Shown one piece after another: positions 6,031 through 15,003 of a stretch of DNA of 17,364 nt. Under the pieces are notes generated by a model that saw only the letters and a list, made by a program, of their open reading frames with translations, did not search any database and was not told the DNA's origin. Numbering within the stretch: the first letter of the stretch is position 1; each line of letters opens with the position of its first letter. This stretch comes from Bacteroidota bacterium. Its GTDB lineage: Bacteria > Bacteroidota > Bacteroidia > Chitinophagales > Chitinophagaceae. The translations under genes and the position numbers were made by a program. The DNA lies in contig JAGWPQ010000357.1 in the NCBI GenBank assembly GCA_028877045.1, positions 1 through 17,364 of the forward strand, in the 5' to 3' direction.

Positions 6031-7098
6031 ATGACTGAAGAATTTAAAATAACCTTGGTGAATTATATCACCGGAAATATTTCGGATGATGAAAAAGAAA
6101 AAGCTGAGCAATGGATTGCCGAAGATCCATCGCATTTGGAATTATACATTCAAATGCAGGAAGCATGGAATGTTGCTTTATTAGCAAAAGAGGATTCTAA
6201 AATCAATATCGAGGAAGCGTATAATTTATTGGAATCAAAATTGGGAATGGGGCATGGTAAAAAAGTTTCATTCTTGAGAAGGTTGCCTTATTTAAAAGTT
6301 GCTGCAGCTATTATTTTGATAATAATTTCCGGAGTCATCTTCTTCCCAAAAAACAAAGCAGTTGATAATAAAGAAAAATCGTTTACAGAAAGTGTATATG
6401 TTCCCATAGGCGATAAGAAAAAAATTATTTTAAGTGACAGTTCGGTTGTTTGGTTAAATTCTGAAAGTGTTTTGCAAGTCAGTAAAGGTTTTGGTGTTAC
6501 CAACAGAACGGTATATCTGGAAGGAGAAGGTTATTTTGATGTAAAACACAATGAGAAATTAGTGTTTACGGTTCAAACAAAAGATTATACAGTTAGAGAT
6601 ATCGGTACCATCTTTAATATTAATACCTATTCTTCCGATTCAAAATTTGAGGCCGCTGTTATTGAAGGCAAGATCTCGATAGAAGGAAAATTCTCGAAAA
6701 ACAAAAATGTCAGCAAAATTTATCTTACCCGTAATGGGGTAATAAAAATTGATAAAACGATTGCGACTCTTGCACATACAGATGATGCAAAAATTGTAAA
6801 TCCAATTGATTCCTCGATCGTAAAAATTCTGCAGGTTGAGAATCTGGATAAGTATGCAGGATGGAAAGACAATCTCCTGATTTTTGATGAAGATTCTTTT
6901 AAAGATATTTCTAAGATGTTAGAAAGGAAATATAATGTAGTTATTCTGATTCCGGATGAAGAAATAGCCAATTACCGTTATTCCGGAAGCTTCAACAATA
7001 TTTCAAATATTCAAAGTGTGATCGAGATATTAAAAGAAACTACACCGGCAAATTATCTGATCAAAGGAGATACGATCACAATCAGTTCCAAAAAATAA
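6031..7098 (+). CDS. FecR-family anti-sigma factor
   Basis: Single-pass inner-membrane protein of 355 residues that holds the ECF sigma factor and relays the signal from the outer-membrane SusC. The N-terminal cytoplasmic part (1-85) has the sigma-binding helices (NYITGNISDDEKEKAEQWIAEDP). One membrane segment lies at about 86-105 (PYLKVAAAIILIIISGVIFF). The periplasmic FecR domain spans about 118-215, with SVVWLNSESVL, VYLEGEGYFDV and FTVQTKDYTVRDIGTIFNIN. A C-terminal DUF4974-type domain follows from about 284 to 350 (LLIFDEDSFKDISKMLERKYNV...YSGSFNN), which is expected to meet the STN domain of SusC. This is the standard domain order in Bacteroidota. It precedes susC by 159 bp. Confidence 0.93.
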   Translation: MTEEFKITLVNYITGNISDDEKEKAEQWIAEDPSHLELYIQMQEAWNVALLAKEDSKINIEEAYNLLESKLGMGHGKKVSFLRRLPYLKVAAAIILIIISGVIFFPKNKAVDNKEKSFTESVYVPIGDKKKIILSDSSVVWLNSESVLQVSKGFGVTNRTVYLEGEGYFDVKHNEKLVFTVQTKDYTVRDIGTIFNINTYSSDSKFEAAVIEGKISIEGKFSKNKNVSKIYLTRNGVIKIDKTIATLAHTDDAKIVNPIDSSIVKILQVENLDKYAGWKDNLLIFDEDSFKDISKMLERKYNVVILIPDEEIANYRYSGSFNNISNIQSVIEILKETTPANYLIKGDTITISSKK

Positions 7099-7165
7099 AT
7101 TGCTATATAACTCTTAACCAAAACAAACTAATAAAATGCATGAATAAAACACAATAATTAAAAAA

Positions 7166-7229
7166 GCCGGGAGATGCGCTAACATCTCCGACGGCCCATT
7201 TGCTAAGCCATAACTCCCGTGCGAAGGGA
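7166..7229 (+). promoter_or_regulatory. Structured leader before susC with competing helices
   Basis: GCCG plus GGAGATG (7166-7176) pairs with CATCTCC (7183-7189) and CGGC (7192-7195), giving an 11-bp hairpin with a 2-base bulge. CGGGAG (7168-7173) can instead pair with CTCCCG (7214-7219). TCCC (7215-7218) can also pair with GGGA (7226-7229). These helices exclude one another in part. No T-run follows, so if regulatory it would act on RNA stability or translation rather than as a simple terminator. Confidence 0.45.
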
Positions 7230-7257
7230 AATTATTAACTACAAACCAAACAAATGT

Positions 7258-10200
7258 ATGAAACATTTTAAAGGCATCACAATACCTGTGCGCTGTCATT
7301 ATGAGAAAATTTTACGAATTATGAAAATTACTGCAGTTTTATTATTTGCGGCAATAATTCAATCCAATGCAAATGGATTTTCTCAATCTACTTTTACCAT
7401 TAACAAATCTGTTTCTTCTGTTAAAAAGGTAATAAAGGAGATTGAAAATCAGAGCGAGTATTCTTTTTTTTACCGACAAGATCAGTTAGACGTAAATAAA
7501 AGAATATCTATTGCAGTAAAGAACGTTTCGATCGACAGCTTGATGAAAGAAGTATTGATCGGTCAGTCATTGACTTTTAAAGTCATAGGAAAAGTTATTG
7601 TAATAAAACCTGCAAATGAAAATACAAACATTGATGCAGTAAATGAAATTACTGTTACAGGAACAGTTTATTCGGCCACATCCAATAAACCGATCCAGGG
7701 TATAACTGTCAGCGAAAAAAATACTTCAAATGTTACAATTACCGATGCGAACGGAAAATACACTATCAGAGTAAAAAGCAGCTCTTCGGTTCTGGCATTT
7801 CATGCAGTAAATTTTAAACAGGCTGAGATAATAGTAGGTGATCAAAAAGTTATTAATGTTACTTTAGAAGAAGAAGTAAAAATATTAGATCAGGTGGTAG
7901 TAGTTGGTTATGGATCGCAGAAGAAAAAAGATCTGACCGGCGCAATTGCAGTCATAAGTTCGAAAGAATTAGAAGACCGCCCCAATACACAATTCGGTAA
8001 TTCCATTGAAGGTAAAACTGCGGGCGTACAGGTTGTAAGACCTTCAGGTCAGCCCGATGCAGGGTTTTCAATTATTGTACGTGGTGTATCTTCTATCACA
8101 TCCGGCAGTGACCCTGTTTATATAGTAAATGGAGTGCAGACTTTTAATACCAGTGAAATAAATCCTGCGGATATAGAAAGTATTTCTATATTGAAAGATG
8201 CATCTTCTGCCGCCATTTATGGTGCCAGCGGTGCTAATGGAGTTGTTTTAATTACAACGAAACACGGTAAAAACGGAACGACAAAAATAAATTTCAATAC
8301 TTCAGTCACATCTTCACAGCCATGGAAGAAATTGCCTGTTTTAAATTCCACACAATACGAATCGTTGATGAATGAAATGGGAATTGGGATCAATTGGGGT
8401 AATTATACAGCTAATACCAATTGGCAGGATTTGGTTTTCAGGAATGCATTGACACAGAATTATAATCTTTCAATTTCCGGCGGTGATGAAAATACACAAT
8501 ATTATTTGTCAGGGTCTTTGGTAAATCAACAGGGTATTGTAATAAACAGTAGTGTAATCAGGCCGACTTTTAATTTAAGCCTCGATCATAAGGTAAATAA
8601 TTTTCTGAAAGTAGGAACCAATATATCTTATGACAGATGGAGTGATGTTCATATTTTAGAAAACAACAGAAACGGAGTAATAGCAAGGTTATTAACAACT
8701 ACCCCGATCATTGGTATATGGAATTCTACTTATCCTAACCAATATGCTACAAGTCCGGTGGCACCCGTAGATGTTGAAAACCCTTATGCTGCTGCTTTTC
8801 AGCCGCAAAACTTATTTGTCAACAATAGGTTGCATGGACATACTTATGCTGAAATTAGTTTGATACCCGGCTTGAAATTTAAAAGCCTCTTGGGTATAGA
8901 ACATTGGAATCATATTAATACATCATATCAAAATACGATTCAAACTATTTATGGTAGAGCCATGAATGGTATTGCTACTGAAGATGACATGAGTTACGAT
9001 TATTGGGTTTCTGAAAATACTTTGAATTATACTAAAAAAATAAAGGACCACAGCTTTACCATTTTGGGTGGATTTATTGCATCGAGAATAAACAGTCGCG
9101 AAGATTACCTTTCTTCTACAGGTTTTGGAGGAAACGATGCGGTTCAAACTGTAAGCGCAGGATCGATTCAGGCAAAACCTCAGGTAAACATTATTCAGGA
9201 ATCGAAAGCTTCTTTTATCGGCAGGTTTACCTATAGTTATAAAGACAAATATTTACTGACATCTAATATCAGAAGAGATGGTTCAGGACAATTTGTTGCA
9301 CAGAACAGATGGCAAACATTCCCTTCATTTTCTCTTGGATGGAGAATTTCTCAAGAAAACTTCATGAAATCTGCAACATGGATCAATGACTTCAAAATAA
9401 GAGGTGGTTGGGGATTAGTTGGTAATGATAATGCTTCACCATACGCGCATTATGGATTAATATCTATCAATTCTACTTATGCAATTGGAGGAGTTAATGC
9501 AAACGGTTATTCTCCTTCAACACAACAAAATAATGACCTTAAGTGGGAAGTAACTGCTCAAACAAATATTGGTTTCGATTTAACTATGTTTAATAACAGG
9601 GTTACCATTACTTCTGATTATTATAATAAAAAAACAACAGGACTTTTATTGTTGGTTCCTATTCCTGCAAGTGTTGGGATCCCCGGTAATATAGCATTGG
9701 AAAATGCCGGAAGTATTCAAAACAAAGGATTTGAATTTCAGATCACCACAAAGAATATTGTAAGAAATGATTTTGAATGGAGCAGTGATTTTAATTTCTT
9801 TGTAAACAAGGGAAACGTTCTTGACATAGTTGGACAAACTATGTACACCGGTCAGGTATCCCCTTCAAATAATTATTATACTGCAATAGTGAAAGCAGGC
9901 TTACCATTAGGTTCTTTTTATGGTAAATATTCTCAAGGTGTAGATCCTGCAACAGGTATGATCAAATATTTGCAAGCTAAAGCAGGCGGGGATAGTCTTG
10001 GTGTAATTGGAAATGCCAATCCAACATTTTCTTATGGGTTTACCAATACTTTCAGATATAAGAATTTTAGTTTAGGTGTTTTTCTACAGGGTGTTCAGGG
10101 AAATCAGATCATGAATGCAACCAGAATGCTTTCGGAAGCAATGAGCATTGGTGAAAATCAATCTGCATCTGTATTAAACAGGTGGCAAAAACCCGGAGAT

Positions 10201-10551
10201 ATTACCAGTATACCTAAATCAACGTTAAATGATCCATCAAATATTTATCCGTCAACAAGGTTTTTGGAAAATGGATCTTATTTAAGGGTTAAGTCTGTTA
10301 CTTTATCTTATAATATTCCGCAATCTGCGATCAGTAAATTAAAGATCAGCAGGTGTTCTGTTTATGTTACTGCAGAGAATCTGTTGACATTTACAAAGTA
10401 TTCTGGTTTCGATCCGGAAGTAAGTGCATTTAGTAATGCAAGTCCTAATCAGACCAACTCAAATACAGATAAGAATACAGCACCTGGTGTTGATTATGGA
10501 ACCTATCCGCAATCCCGTGATATTATTGTTGGATTGAAACTTACATTCTAA
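7258..10551 (+). CDS. SusC/RagA-family TonB-dependent outer-membrane transporter with STN domain
   Basis: Imports oligosaccharides across the outer membrane together with the SusD lipoprotein, powered by TonB. Length is 1097 residues. Order: signal peptide with a hydrophobic core at about 22-37 (ending near NANGFSQ); STN domain at about 46-118 (IKEIENQSEYSFFYRQDQLD), the part that signals to FecR; carboxypeptidase-regulatory-like beta-sandwich at about 131-205 (GTVYSATSNKPIQGITV); the TonB-box-like DQVVVVGYGSQKKKDLTGA at 211-229; plug to about 338 (VRGVSSITSGSDPVYIVNGV, ILKDASSAAIYGASGANGV); then the 22-strand barrel ending in aromatic-rich strands and a terminal Phe. The ATG at 7258 is preferred over an upstream in-frame GTG at 7219, which lies inside the structured leader; the long charged n-region is typical of STN-bearing SusC proteins. 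susD follows after 18 bp. Confidence 0.96.
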   Translation: MKHFKGITIPVRCHYEKILRIMKITAVLLFAAIIQSNANGFSQSTFTINKSVSSVKKVIKEIENQSEYSFFYRQDQLDVNKRISIAVKNVSIDSLMKEVLIGQSLTFKVIGKVIVIKPANENTNIDAVNEITVTGTVYSATSNKPIQGITVSEKNTSNVTITDANGKYTIRVKSSSSVLAFHAVNFKQAEIIVGDQKVINVTLEEEVKILDQVVVVGYGSQKKKDLTGAIAVISSKELEDRPNTQFGNSIEGKTAGVQVVRPSGQPDAGFSIIVRGVSSITSGSDPVYIVNGVQTFNTSEINPADIESISILKDASSAAIYGASGANGVVLITTKHGKNGTTKINFNTSVTSSQPWKKLPVLNSTQYESLMNEMGIGINWGNYTANTNWQDLVFRNALTQNYNLSISGGDENTQYYLSGSLVNQQGIVINSSVIRPTFNLSLDHKVNNFLKVGTNISYDRWSDVHILENNRNGVIARLLTTTPIIGIWNSTYPNQYATSPVAPVDVENPYAAAFQPQNLFVNNRLHGHTYAEISLIPGLKFKSLLGIEHWNHINTSYQNTIQTIYGRAMNGIATEDDMSYDYWVSENTLNYTKKIKDHSFTILGGFIASRINSREDYLSSTGFGGNDAVQTVSAGSIQAKPQVNIIQESKASFIGRFTYSYKDKYLLTSNIRRDGSGQFVAQNRWQTFPSFSLGWRISQENFMKSATWINDFKIRGGWGLVGNDNASPYAHYGLISINSTYAIGGVNANGYSPSTQQNNDLKWEVTAQTNIGFDLTMFNNRVTITSDYYNKKTTGLLLLVPIPASVGIPGNIALENAGSIQNKGFEFQITTKNIVRNDFEWSSDFNFFVNKGNVLDIVGQTMYTGQVSPSNNYYTAIVKAGLPLGSFYGKYSQGVDPATGMIKYLQAKAGGDSLGVIGNANPTFSYGFTNTFRYKNFSLGVFLQGVQGNQIMNATRMLSEAMSIGENQSASVLNRWQKPGDITSIPKSTLNDPSNIYPSTRFLENGSYLRVKSVTLSYNIPQSAISKLKISRCSVYVTAENLLTFTKYSGFDPEVSAFSNASPNQTNSNTDKNTAPGVDYGTYPQSRDIIVGLKLTF

Positions 10552-10569
10552 AATATAAAAATCAGGAAA

Positions 10570-12090
10570 ATGAAAAAGAAATTAATATATACATATTGCT
10601 TCTTGGTATTTATATCAATAGCAACCGTATCATGCAATAAATTTTTGACCGATACGCCACAATCAACTTTAACCACCGGCAATGCTTATAATACTGCTGC
10701 CGATATTGAAAATAATCTGGTGGGCTGTTATAATATTTTATATACCGATTATTATCAATGGCAAAATGTTTTAATGAGCGACATGATCGCGGGTGATTCC
10801 TATTTGGGAGGTGGCGGTGATGCAGGATTTGTTAACCTCAGAACTTTTAATGAAGATCCAAGCAATGGCAACATGGAAATGACATGGAGCCAATTGTATC
10901 AGGGGATCGCTCGTTGTAATTTGTTATTAAACAATATTACGGCAGTGACAGATCCTTCGTTAACATCAACCCGTCGTGCTCAAATAATTGGAGAAGCCAG
11001 TTTTTTAAGAGCGTTGCATTATTTTAATTTAGTAAAAACCTGGGGTGGTGTGCCGATTGAATTATTATCAAATTCTGTTGACCCTACAGTTACAAGAAAA
11101 CCAAGGTCAACCGAATTAGAAGTTTATACGCAGATAGTAACTGATTTACAAACTGCCGTTACTAACTTACCCGATACTTACAGTACTACCGCAATAACTA
11201 CAACCAGGGCAACCAAAGGAGCTGCAAATGCTTTGCTGGCAAAGGTTTGGGCGCAGAGAAGTGATAGAGATTACAACAAAGTGCTTACATATTGCAATGC
11301 AGTTATTAATAGCCCTGCGGGATATTCTTTAGTACCTAACTATGCAAATTTGTTTGATGGATCAAACTACTTTAATTCAGAAGCTATCTTTTTAAATAAT
11401 TTTATTGCAGGCGGGCCTGATGCTAATTGGGGTGTAGAATTATTTTTAGCTCCCGAAGATGGTTGGCAAAAATATTGTGTTCCTTCGCACGACTTGGTGA
11501 ATGCCTATACTGCTGCCGGAGATAATATTCGTGAAAATGCTACGATCGTATTTTGGAATGTAGATGGCAATGGTAATCCTATTGCATGGCCCGATCAAAA
11601 CTGGAATCCTTGTCAGGATCCTACAGTTTCAATTCCATTTAATTACAAACAAAAACATCCGAATGGCTGGTCAAGTGGGGATGATTATTATATTTTGCGA
11701 TTAGCAGACATTATTTTATTAAGAGCCGAAGCCGAAAATGCATTAGGCCAAACTGCTGCTGCAGCGACTGATGTAAATACTGTCAGGGCAAGAGTACAAC
11801 TTGCACCAATAGCATCAAATCTTTCACAATCTGCCATGTTAACAACGATCTTAAATGAAAGAAGACTGGAGCTGGCATTTGAAGCACAACGTTGGGATGA
11901 TCTGAGAAGAACAGGTCAGGCAATTCCATTCATAAAAGGATTAAAAGAGTACACTTATACTTGTAATAATGGAGTGCCAAGCGCACCAACTCTAATGAAT
12001 TTTCCGGTAGATCAGAATCATTTGTTACTGCCAATCCCTTTACAGGAAATTCAAAATGATCCGAGTCTGACACAAAACCCGGGGTATTAA
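10570..12090 (+). CDS. SusD/RagB-family glycan-binding lipoprotein
   Basis: Surface lipoprotein that caps the SusC barrel and captures the oligosaccharide. Length is 506 residues. The signal sequence ends at Cys22 (ATVSC), a loose Bacteroidota lipobox, followed by NKFLTDTPQST as in many SusD proteins. The N-terminal TPR-like SusD domain runs to about 240 (WSQLYQGIARCNLLLNNI, EASFLRALHYFNLVKTWGGVPIEL), and the C-terminal RagB/SusD domain has DDYYILRLADIILLRAEAENALG, LNERRLELAFEAQRWDDLRRTG and the final LLLPIPLQEIQNDPSLTQNPGY, the usual ending. It is cotranscribed with susC. Glycan specificity cannot be read from the sequence. Confidence 0.96.
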   Translation: MKKKLIYTYCFLVFISIATVSCNKFLTDTPQSTLTTGNAYNTAADIENNLVGCYNILYTDYYQWQNVLMSDMIAGDSYLGGGGDAGFVNLRTFNEDPSNGNMEMTWSQLYQGIARCNLLLNNITAVTDPSLTSTRRAQIIGEASFLRALHYFNLVKTWGGVPIELLSNSVDPTVTRKPRSTELEVYTQIVTDLQTAVTNLPDTYSTTAITTTRATKGAANALLAKVWAQRSDRDYNKVLTYCNAVINSPAGYSLVPNYANLFDGSNYFNSEAIFLNNFIAGGPDANWGVELFLAPEDGWQKYCVPSHDLVNAYTAAGDNIRENATIVFWNVDGNGNPIAWPDQNWNPCQDPTVSIPFNYKQKHPNGWSSGDDYYILRLADIILLRAEAENALGQTAAAATDVNTVRARVQLAPIASNLSQSAMLTTILNERRLELAFEAQRWDDLRRTGQAIPFIKGLKEYTYTCNNGVPSAPTLMNFPVDQNHLLLPIPLQEIQNDPSLTQNPGY

Positions 12091-12126
12091 AAATGTTTTT
12101 ATCATCCAATATCCTTTGATTAAAAA

Positions 12127-13104
12127 ATGTATGAAATTCTGAAAATTGTTTTGCTGTCGATCGTTTTTGCATCATGTGCAAAAAACAATTCAGAAAATAA
12201 TAATAGTGTTATTACCCCCCAACCCGAAAGCCAACCTGTCTTAACCGGCAGGTTGGTTTTTCATTCTTATTCCTGTTACGGATGTAACGATTCTAAACTT
12301 TTCATTTATAATTTTTCAACAAATATCCTTACGCGTTTAGATGCCAATTGGGGAATGAATAATTGCATGAATGCACAATTTTCTCCTGATGGTAAAAAAA
12401 TTGTTTTCATGGGTACAGGCACAGGAACTACTAACTGGGATATTTTTTTATGGACGATAAATTCTACCTCACTTCCGGCAAATCTTACGGCAGCCTTGGG
12501 TTCATCATCGCGTGATGAAGATCCAAAGTTTTCTAATGATGGAAATAAAATTGTGTTTAAACATAATGGCCATTTATCCGAAATGGATCTGAACGGAAAT
12601 ATTATCAGAACAGTTACTACTGGCACCGGCGAAGAATCGATGCCATTTTACAGTTACAACGATTCTTTGATCTTATATGCCGAAGGTGCAGGTGCATCAT
12701 CAGATATTTATATGATCAAAACTGATGGTACAAATATTAAAACCGGAGCAGCATTGCCAAACATTCAGGAATATTATCCAATCGCAAAGGACAGTATTTC
12801 GTTTTTTTATACCGGCTGGGTTAGTTCCAACAATTCAAACGATCAAATATTCCGCGGATATTATAACACCAACAAAGCTTCAGATTATTTGACGTTTAAT
12901 CAACTCAACGCAAATTATTCTGATCCTTATCCCTGCGGCACCGGATTTGTTTTTTTATCGTCAACCCGTTATGGTTCTGTCGGTGGTTATGATTTATATA
13001 TCGCAGATATAAACACAGGTAATATCTGGAGCTTATCTAATTACAACACAGCAATTAATTCTGTTAATGATGAGTTGGGATCTTGTTATACACCCACTCA
13101 ATAA
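12127..13104 (+). CDS. PD40/TolB-like beta-propeller lipoprotein
   Basis: A 325-residue lipoprotein with signal sequence MYEILKIVLLSIVFASC and lipidated Cys17, followed by an Asn/Ser/Pro/Gln-rich linker to about residue 40. The mature part has WD40-like PD40 repeats: NAQFSPDGKKIVFMG, EDPKFSNDGNKIVFKHNG, then SDIYMIKTDGT and YDLYIADINTGNIWSL, consistent with a beta-propeller of five or six blades. A CxxC pair (Cys50 and Cys53) and several other cysteines could form disulfides outside the cell. It starts 36 bp after susD, the slot where surface glycan-binding proteins of the SusE/SusF kind are usually encoded. I therefore infer an accessory surface-binding role. No catalytic motif is visible. 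A terminator-like hairpin lies inside its linker codons. Confidence 0.8.
   Translation: MYEILKIVLLSIVFASCAKNNSENNNSVITPQPESQPVLTGRLVFHSYSCYGCNDSKLFIYNFSTNILTRLDANWGMNNCMNAQFSPDGKKIVFMGTGTGTTNWDIFLWTINSTSLPANLTAALGSSSRDEDPKFSNDGNKIVFKHNGHLSEMDLNGNIIRTVTTGTGEESMPFYSYNDSLILYAEGAGASSDIYMIKTDGTNIKTGAALPNIQEYYPIAKDSISFFYTGWVSSNNSNDQIFRGYYNTNKASDYLTFNQLNANYSDPYPCGTGFVFLSSTRYGSVGGYDLYIADINTGNIWSLSNYNTAINSVNDELGSCYTPTQ
12231..12261 (+). terminator. Terminator-like hairpin inside the lipoprotein gene
   Basis: CCAACCTGTC (12231-12240) pairs with GGCAGGTTGG (12247-12256) over 10 bp with one wobble pair, with loop TTAACC, followed directly by TTTTT. It is GC-rich in an AT-rich region and lies 141 bases after the susD stop, within the linker codons. 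It has the form of an intrinsic terminator or attenuator that could lower expression downstream of susCD. Confidence 0.5.
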
Positions 13105-13163
13105 ATAATTTTTGCATCCTAAAACGGGTTCAAAAAATTAATTCATGTATTTAATTTTTAACT

Positions 13164-15002
13164 ATGATCATCCATAAATATTTATTGGCAATAACATTTT
13201 TGATCAATTCAATATCTGTTGTGTATTGCCAACCCGATAATGGGGTTAATATTATTCCGCAACCGGTTTCCGTAAAACTTAAGAGCGGAAAATTTCAATT
13301 TTCAAACAATACTACATTTATCTTTTCTTCAGACATTGATATACATACTTCAAAATTAATTTCTGAAATAATTAAAAATGAGATTCCCAAGAATCAACAC
13401 TCAACAAATAAAACATCATCAATAACGTTTTCACTTAATAAAAAATTTAATGAGCAATTAGGAAATGAAGGTTATACTTTAAACATTGATCCTCAAAAAG
13501 TCAGTATCACTGCCAATAAATCCAACGGATTGTTTTATGCGATGCAATCTTTGTTGCAGTTGATTTCGAATGAAGAATACAAAACATCAATTATAAATGA
13601 GCTTATCAATATTCCATGCGTTTCAATTGTTGATTATCCTCGTTTTAAGTGGCGTGGATTCATGTTGGATGTAAGTCGTCACTTTTTTTCTGTTTCCTTA
13701 ATTAAGTCAATGATCGATGAAATGTCGCGTTATAAGATCAATACTTTTCATTGGCATTTAACCGACGATCAGGGTTGGAGAATTGAAATAAAAAGTTTAC
13801 CGCAACTAACAAAAGTTGGTGCATGGCGTGTGCAACGTACAGGCGGAGAATTTATGAACTTACAAAAACCACAACCCGGAGAAGAAGCAACTTATGGAGG
13901 ATTTTATACGCAGGATGAAATAAAGGATGTGATCGCTTATGCAAAAAACAAATTTATTACCATTATTCCTGAAATTGATATTCCCGCACACAGCCTTGCA
14001 TTGATTGCATCTTATCCAAATATTTCGTGCAAACAAAAACCTCAATATGTTAGCCCGGGCAGCCCGTTAACTGTTGAAGAAGATAATGTATTGTGTGTAG
14101 CCAACGATTCAACTTATATCATCATCGATAAAATTTTATCGGAAGTTGCAAAATTATTCCCTGCCGAATATATTCATATCGGTGGTGATGAGGCCGATAA
14201 AATATTTTGGGACAGTTGTTCAAAATGTCAGCATTTAATGCAGGAAAATCATTTAAAAAATACAGAAGAACTACAAAGTTTTTTTATAAAAAAAGTTTCT
14301 GCTATTGTTGCGTCAAAAGGCAAAAAAGTAATTGGTTGGGAAGAGATCATGCAGGGTGGATTAGCCCCCAATGCCGTGATAGCAAGCTGGACAAGCGTTG
14401 ATGCCGGTATTAAAGCAGCTAAATTAAAACACGAAGTGATCATGACACCTTGGGATCATGGTATGTACATGGATAATAGTAAGATTGAACGTTCATATAG
14501 TTTTAATCCGGTTCCGGATAGCACTGATGCAAAATATATTTTAGGTGGTGAAGCTTGTTTGTGGACTGAAGAAACACCAAATGATCGTGAAGTACAAAGA
14601 ATGTTTTTCCCAAGAGCGCTGGCGTTGTCAGAAATTTTTTGGACACCATTTAATAAAAAAAACTATGATGATTTTTTAAGGCGCATGCAACAACGGTTGC
14701 CTTATTTCGATGCAAAAAAAATAAAATATTCAACAATGGTATTCGAACCTATCATCAGTTTTATTCATCATGGAGTTGACAGCAATAAAATAAAAATTGA
14801 AACTGAAATTAAGAGTTTGGATATTTATTATTCCTTCGATAATACTGATCCCGATGAATTTTATCCAAAATATGACGGACATTTATTGACTATTCCAAAA
14901 GGCGCAACAATCATTAAAGCAATATCCTATCAAAATGGCAAACTTGTTGGAAAAATGGTGGTGAAAGATTTAATAAAGATCGCTAAGGAAGAAAAGAATT
15001 AA
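13164..15002 (+). CDS. GH20 beta-N-acetylhexosaminidase
   Basis: Removes terminal beta-linked GlcNAc or GalNAc by substrate-assisted catalysis. The 612-residue protein has a signal peptide (hydrophobic 5-20, cleavage near YCQ), an N-terminal GH20b alpha/beta domain (about 28-155), and the TIM barrel (about 158-510). Arg164 in PRFKWRGFMLDVSRHFF should bind the sugar. HWHLTDDQGWRIE spans 196-208. The catalytic pair Asp342-Glu343 sits in IHIGGDEADKIFW, and PEIDIPAH, GWEEI and GGEACLWTE follow. A C-terminal beta-sandwich of the chitobiase C-terminal type covers about 540-600 (YYSFDNTDPDEFYP, GATIIKAISYQNGK). It begins 59 bp after the lipoprotein gene and is separated by a single base from the next gene, so it is translationally coupled with it. 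Export to the periplasm or cell surface is expected. Confidence 0.95.
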   Translation: MIIHKYLLAITFLINSISVVYCQPDNGVNIIPQPVSVKLKSGKFQFSNNTTFIFSSDIDIHTSKLISEIIKNEIPKNQHSTNKTSSITFSLNKKFNEQLGNEGYTLNIDPQKVSITANKSNGLFYAMQSLLQLISNEEYKTSIINELINIPCVSIVDYPRFKWRGFMLDVSRHFFSVSLIKSMIDEMSRYKINTFHWHLTDDQGWRIEIKSLPQLTKVGAWRVQRTGGEFMNLQKPQPGEEATYGGFYTQDEIKDVIAYAKNKFITIIPEIDIPAHSLALIASYPNISCKQKPQYVSPGSPLTVEEDNVLCVANDSTYIIIDKILSEVAKLFPAEYIHIGGDEADKIFWDSCSKCQHLMQENHLKNTEELQSFFIKKVSAIVASKGKKVIGWEEIMQGGLAPNAVIASWTSVDAGIKAAKLKHEVIMTPWDHGMYMDNSKIERSYSFNPVPDSTDAKYILGGEACLWTEETPNDREVQRMFFPRALALSEIFWTPFNKKNYDDFLRRMQQRLPYFDAKKIKYSTMVFEPIISFIHHGVDSNKIKIETEIKSLDIYYSFDNTDPDEFYPKYDGHLLTIPKGATIIKAISYQNGKLVGKMVVKDLIKIAKEEKN

Positions 15003-15003
15003 G

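Noticed and set aside
7219..7257. Upstream GTG start for SusC, adding 13 residues
   Set aside because: It falls inside the structured leader. The ATG at 7258 gives the usual n-region of STN-type SusC proteins and has an A-rich leader in front.
13133..13159. AAAAATTAA / TTAATTTTT hairpin between the lipoprotein and GH20 genes, as a terminator
   Set aside because: Purely A-T stem with no separate T tail; the GH20 gene is more likely in the same operon.
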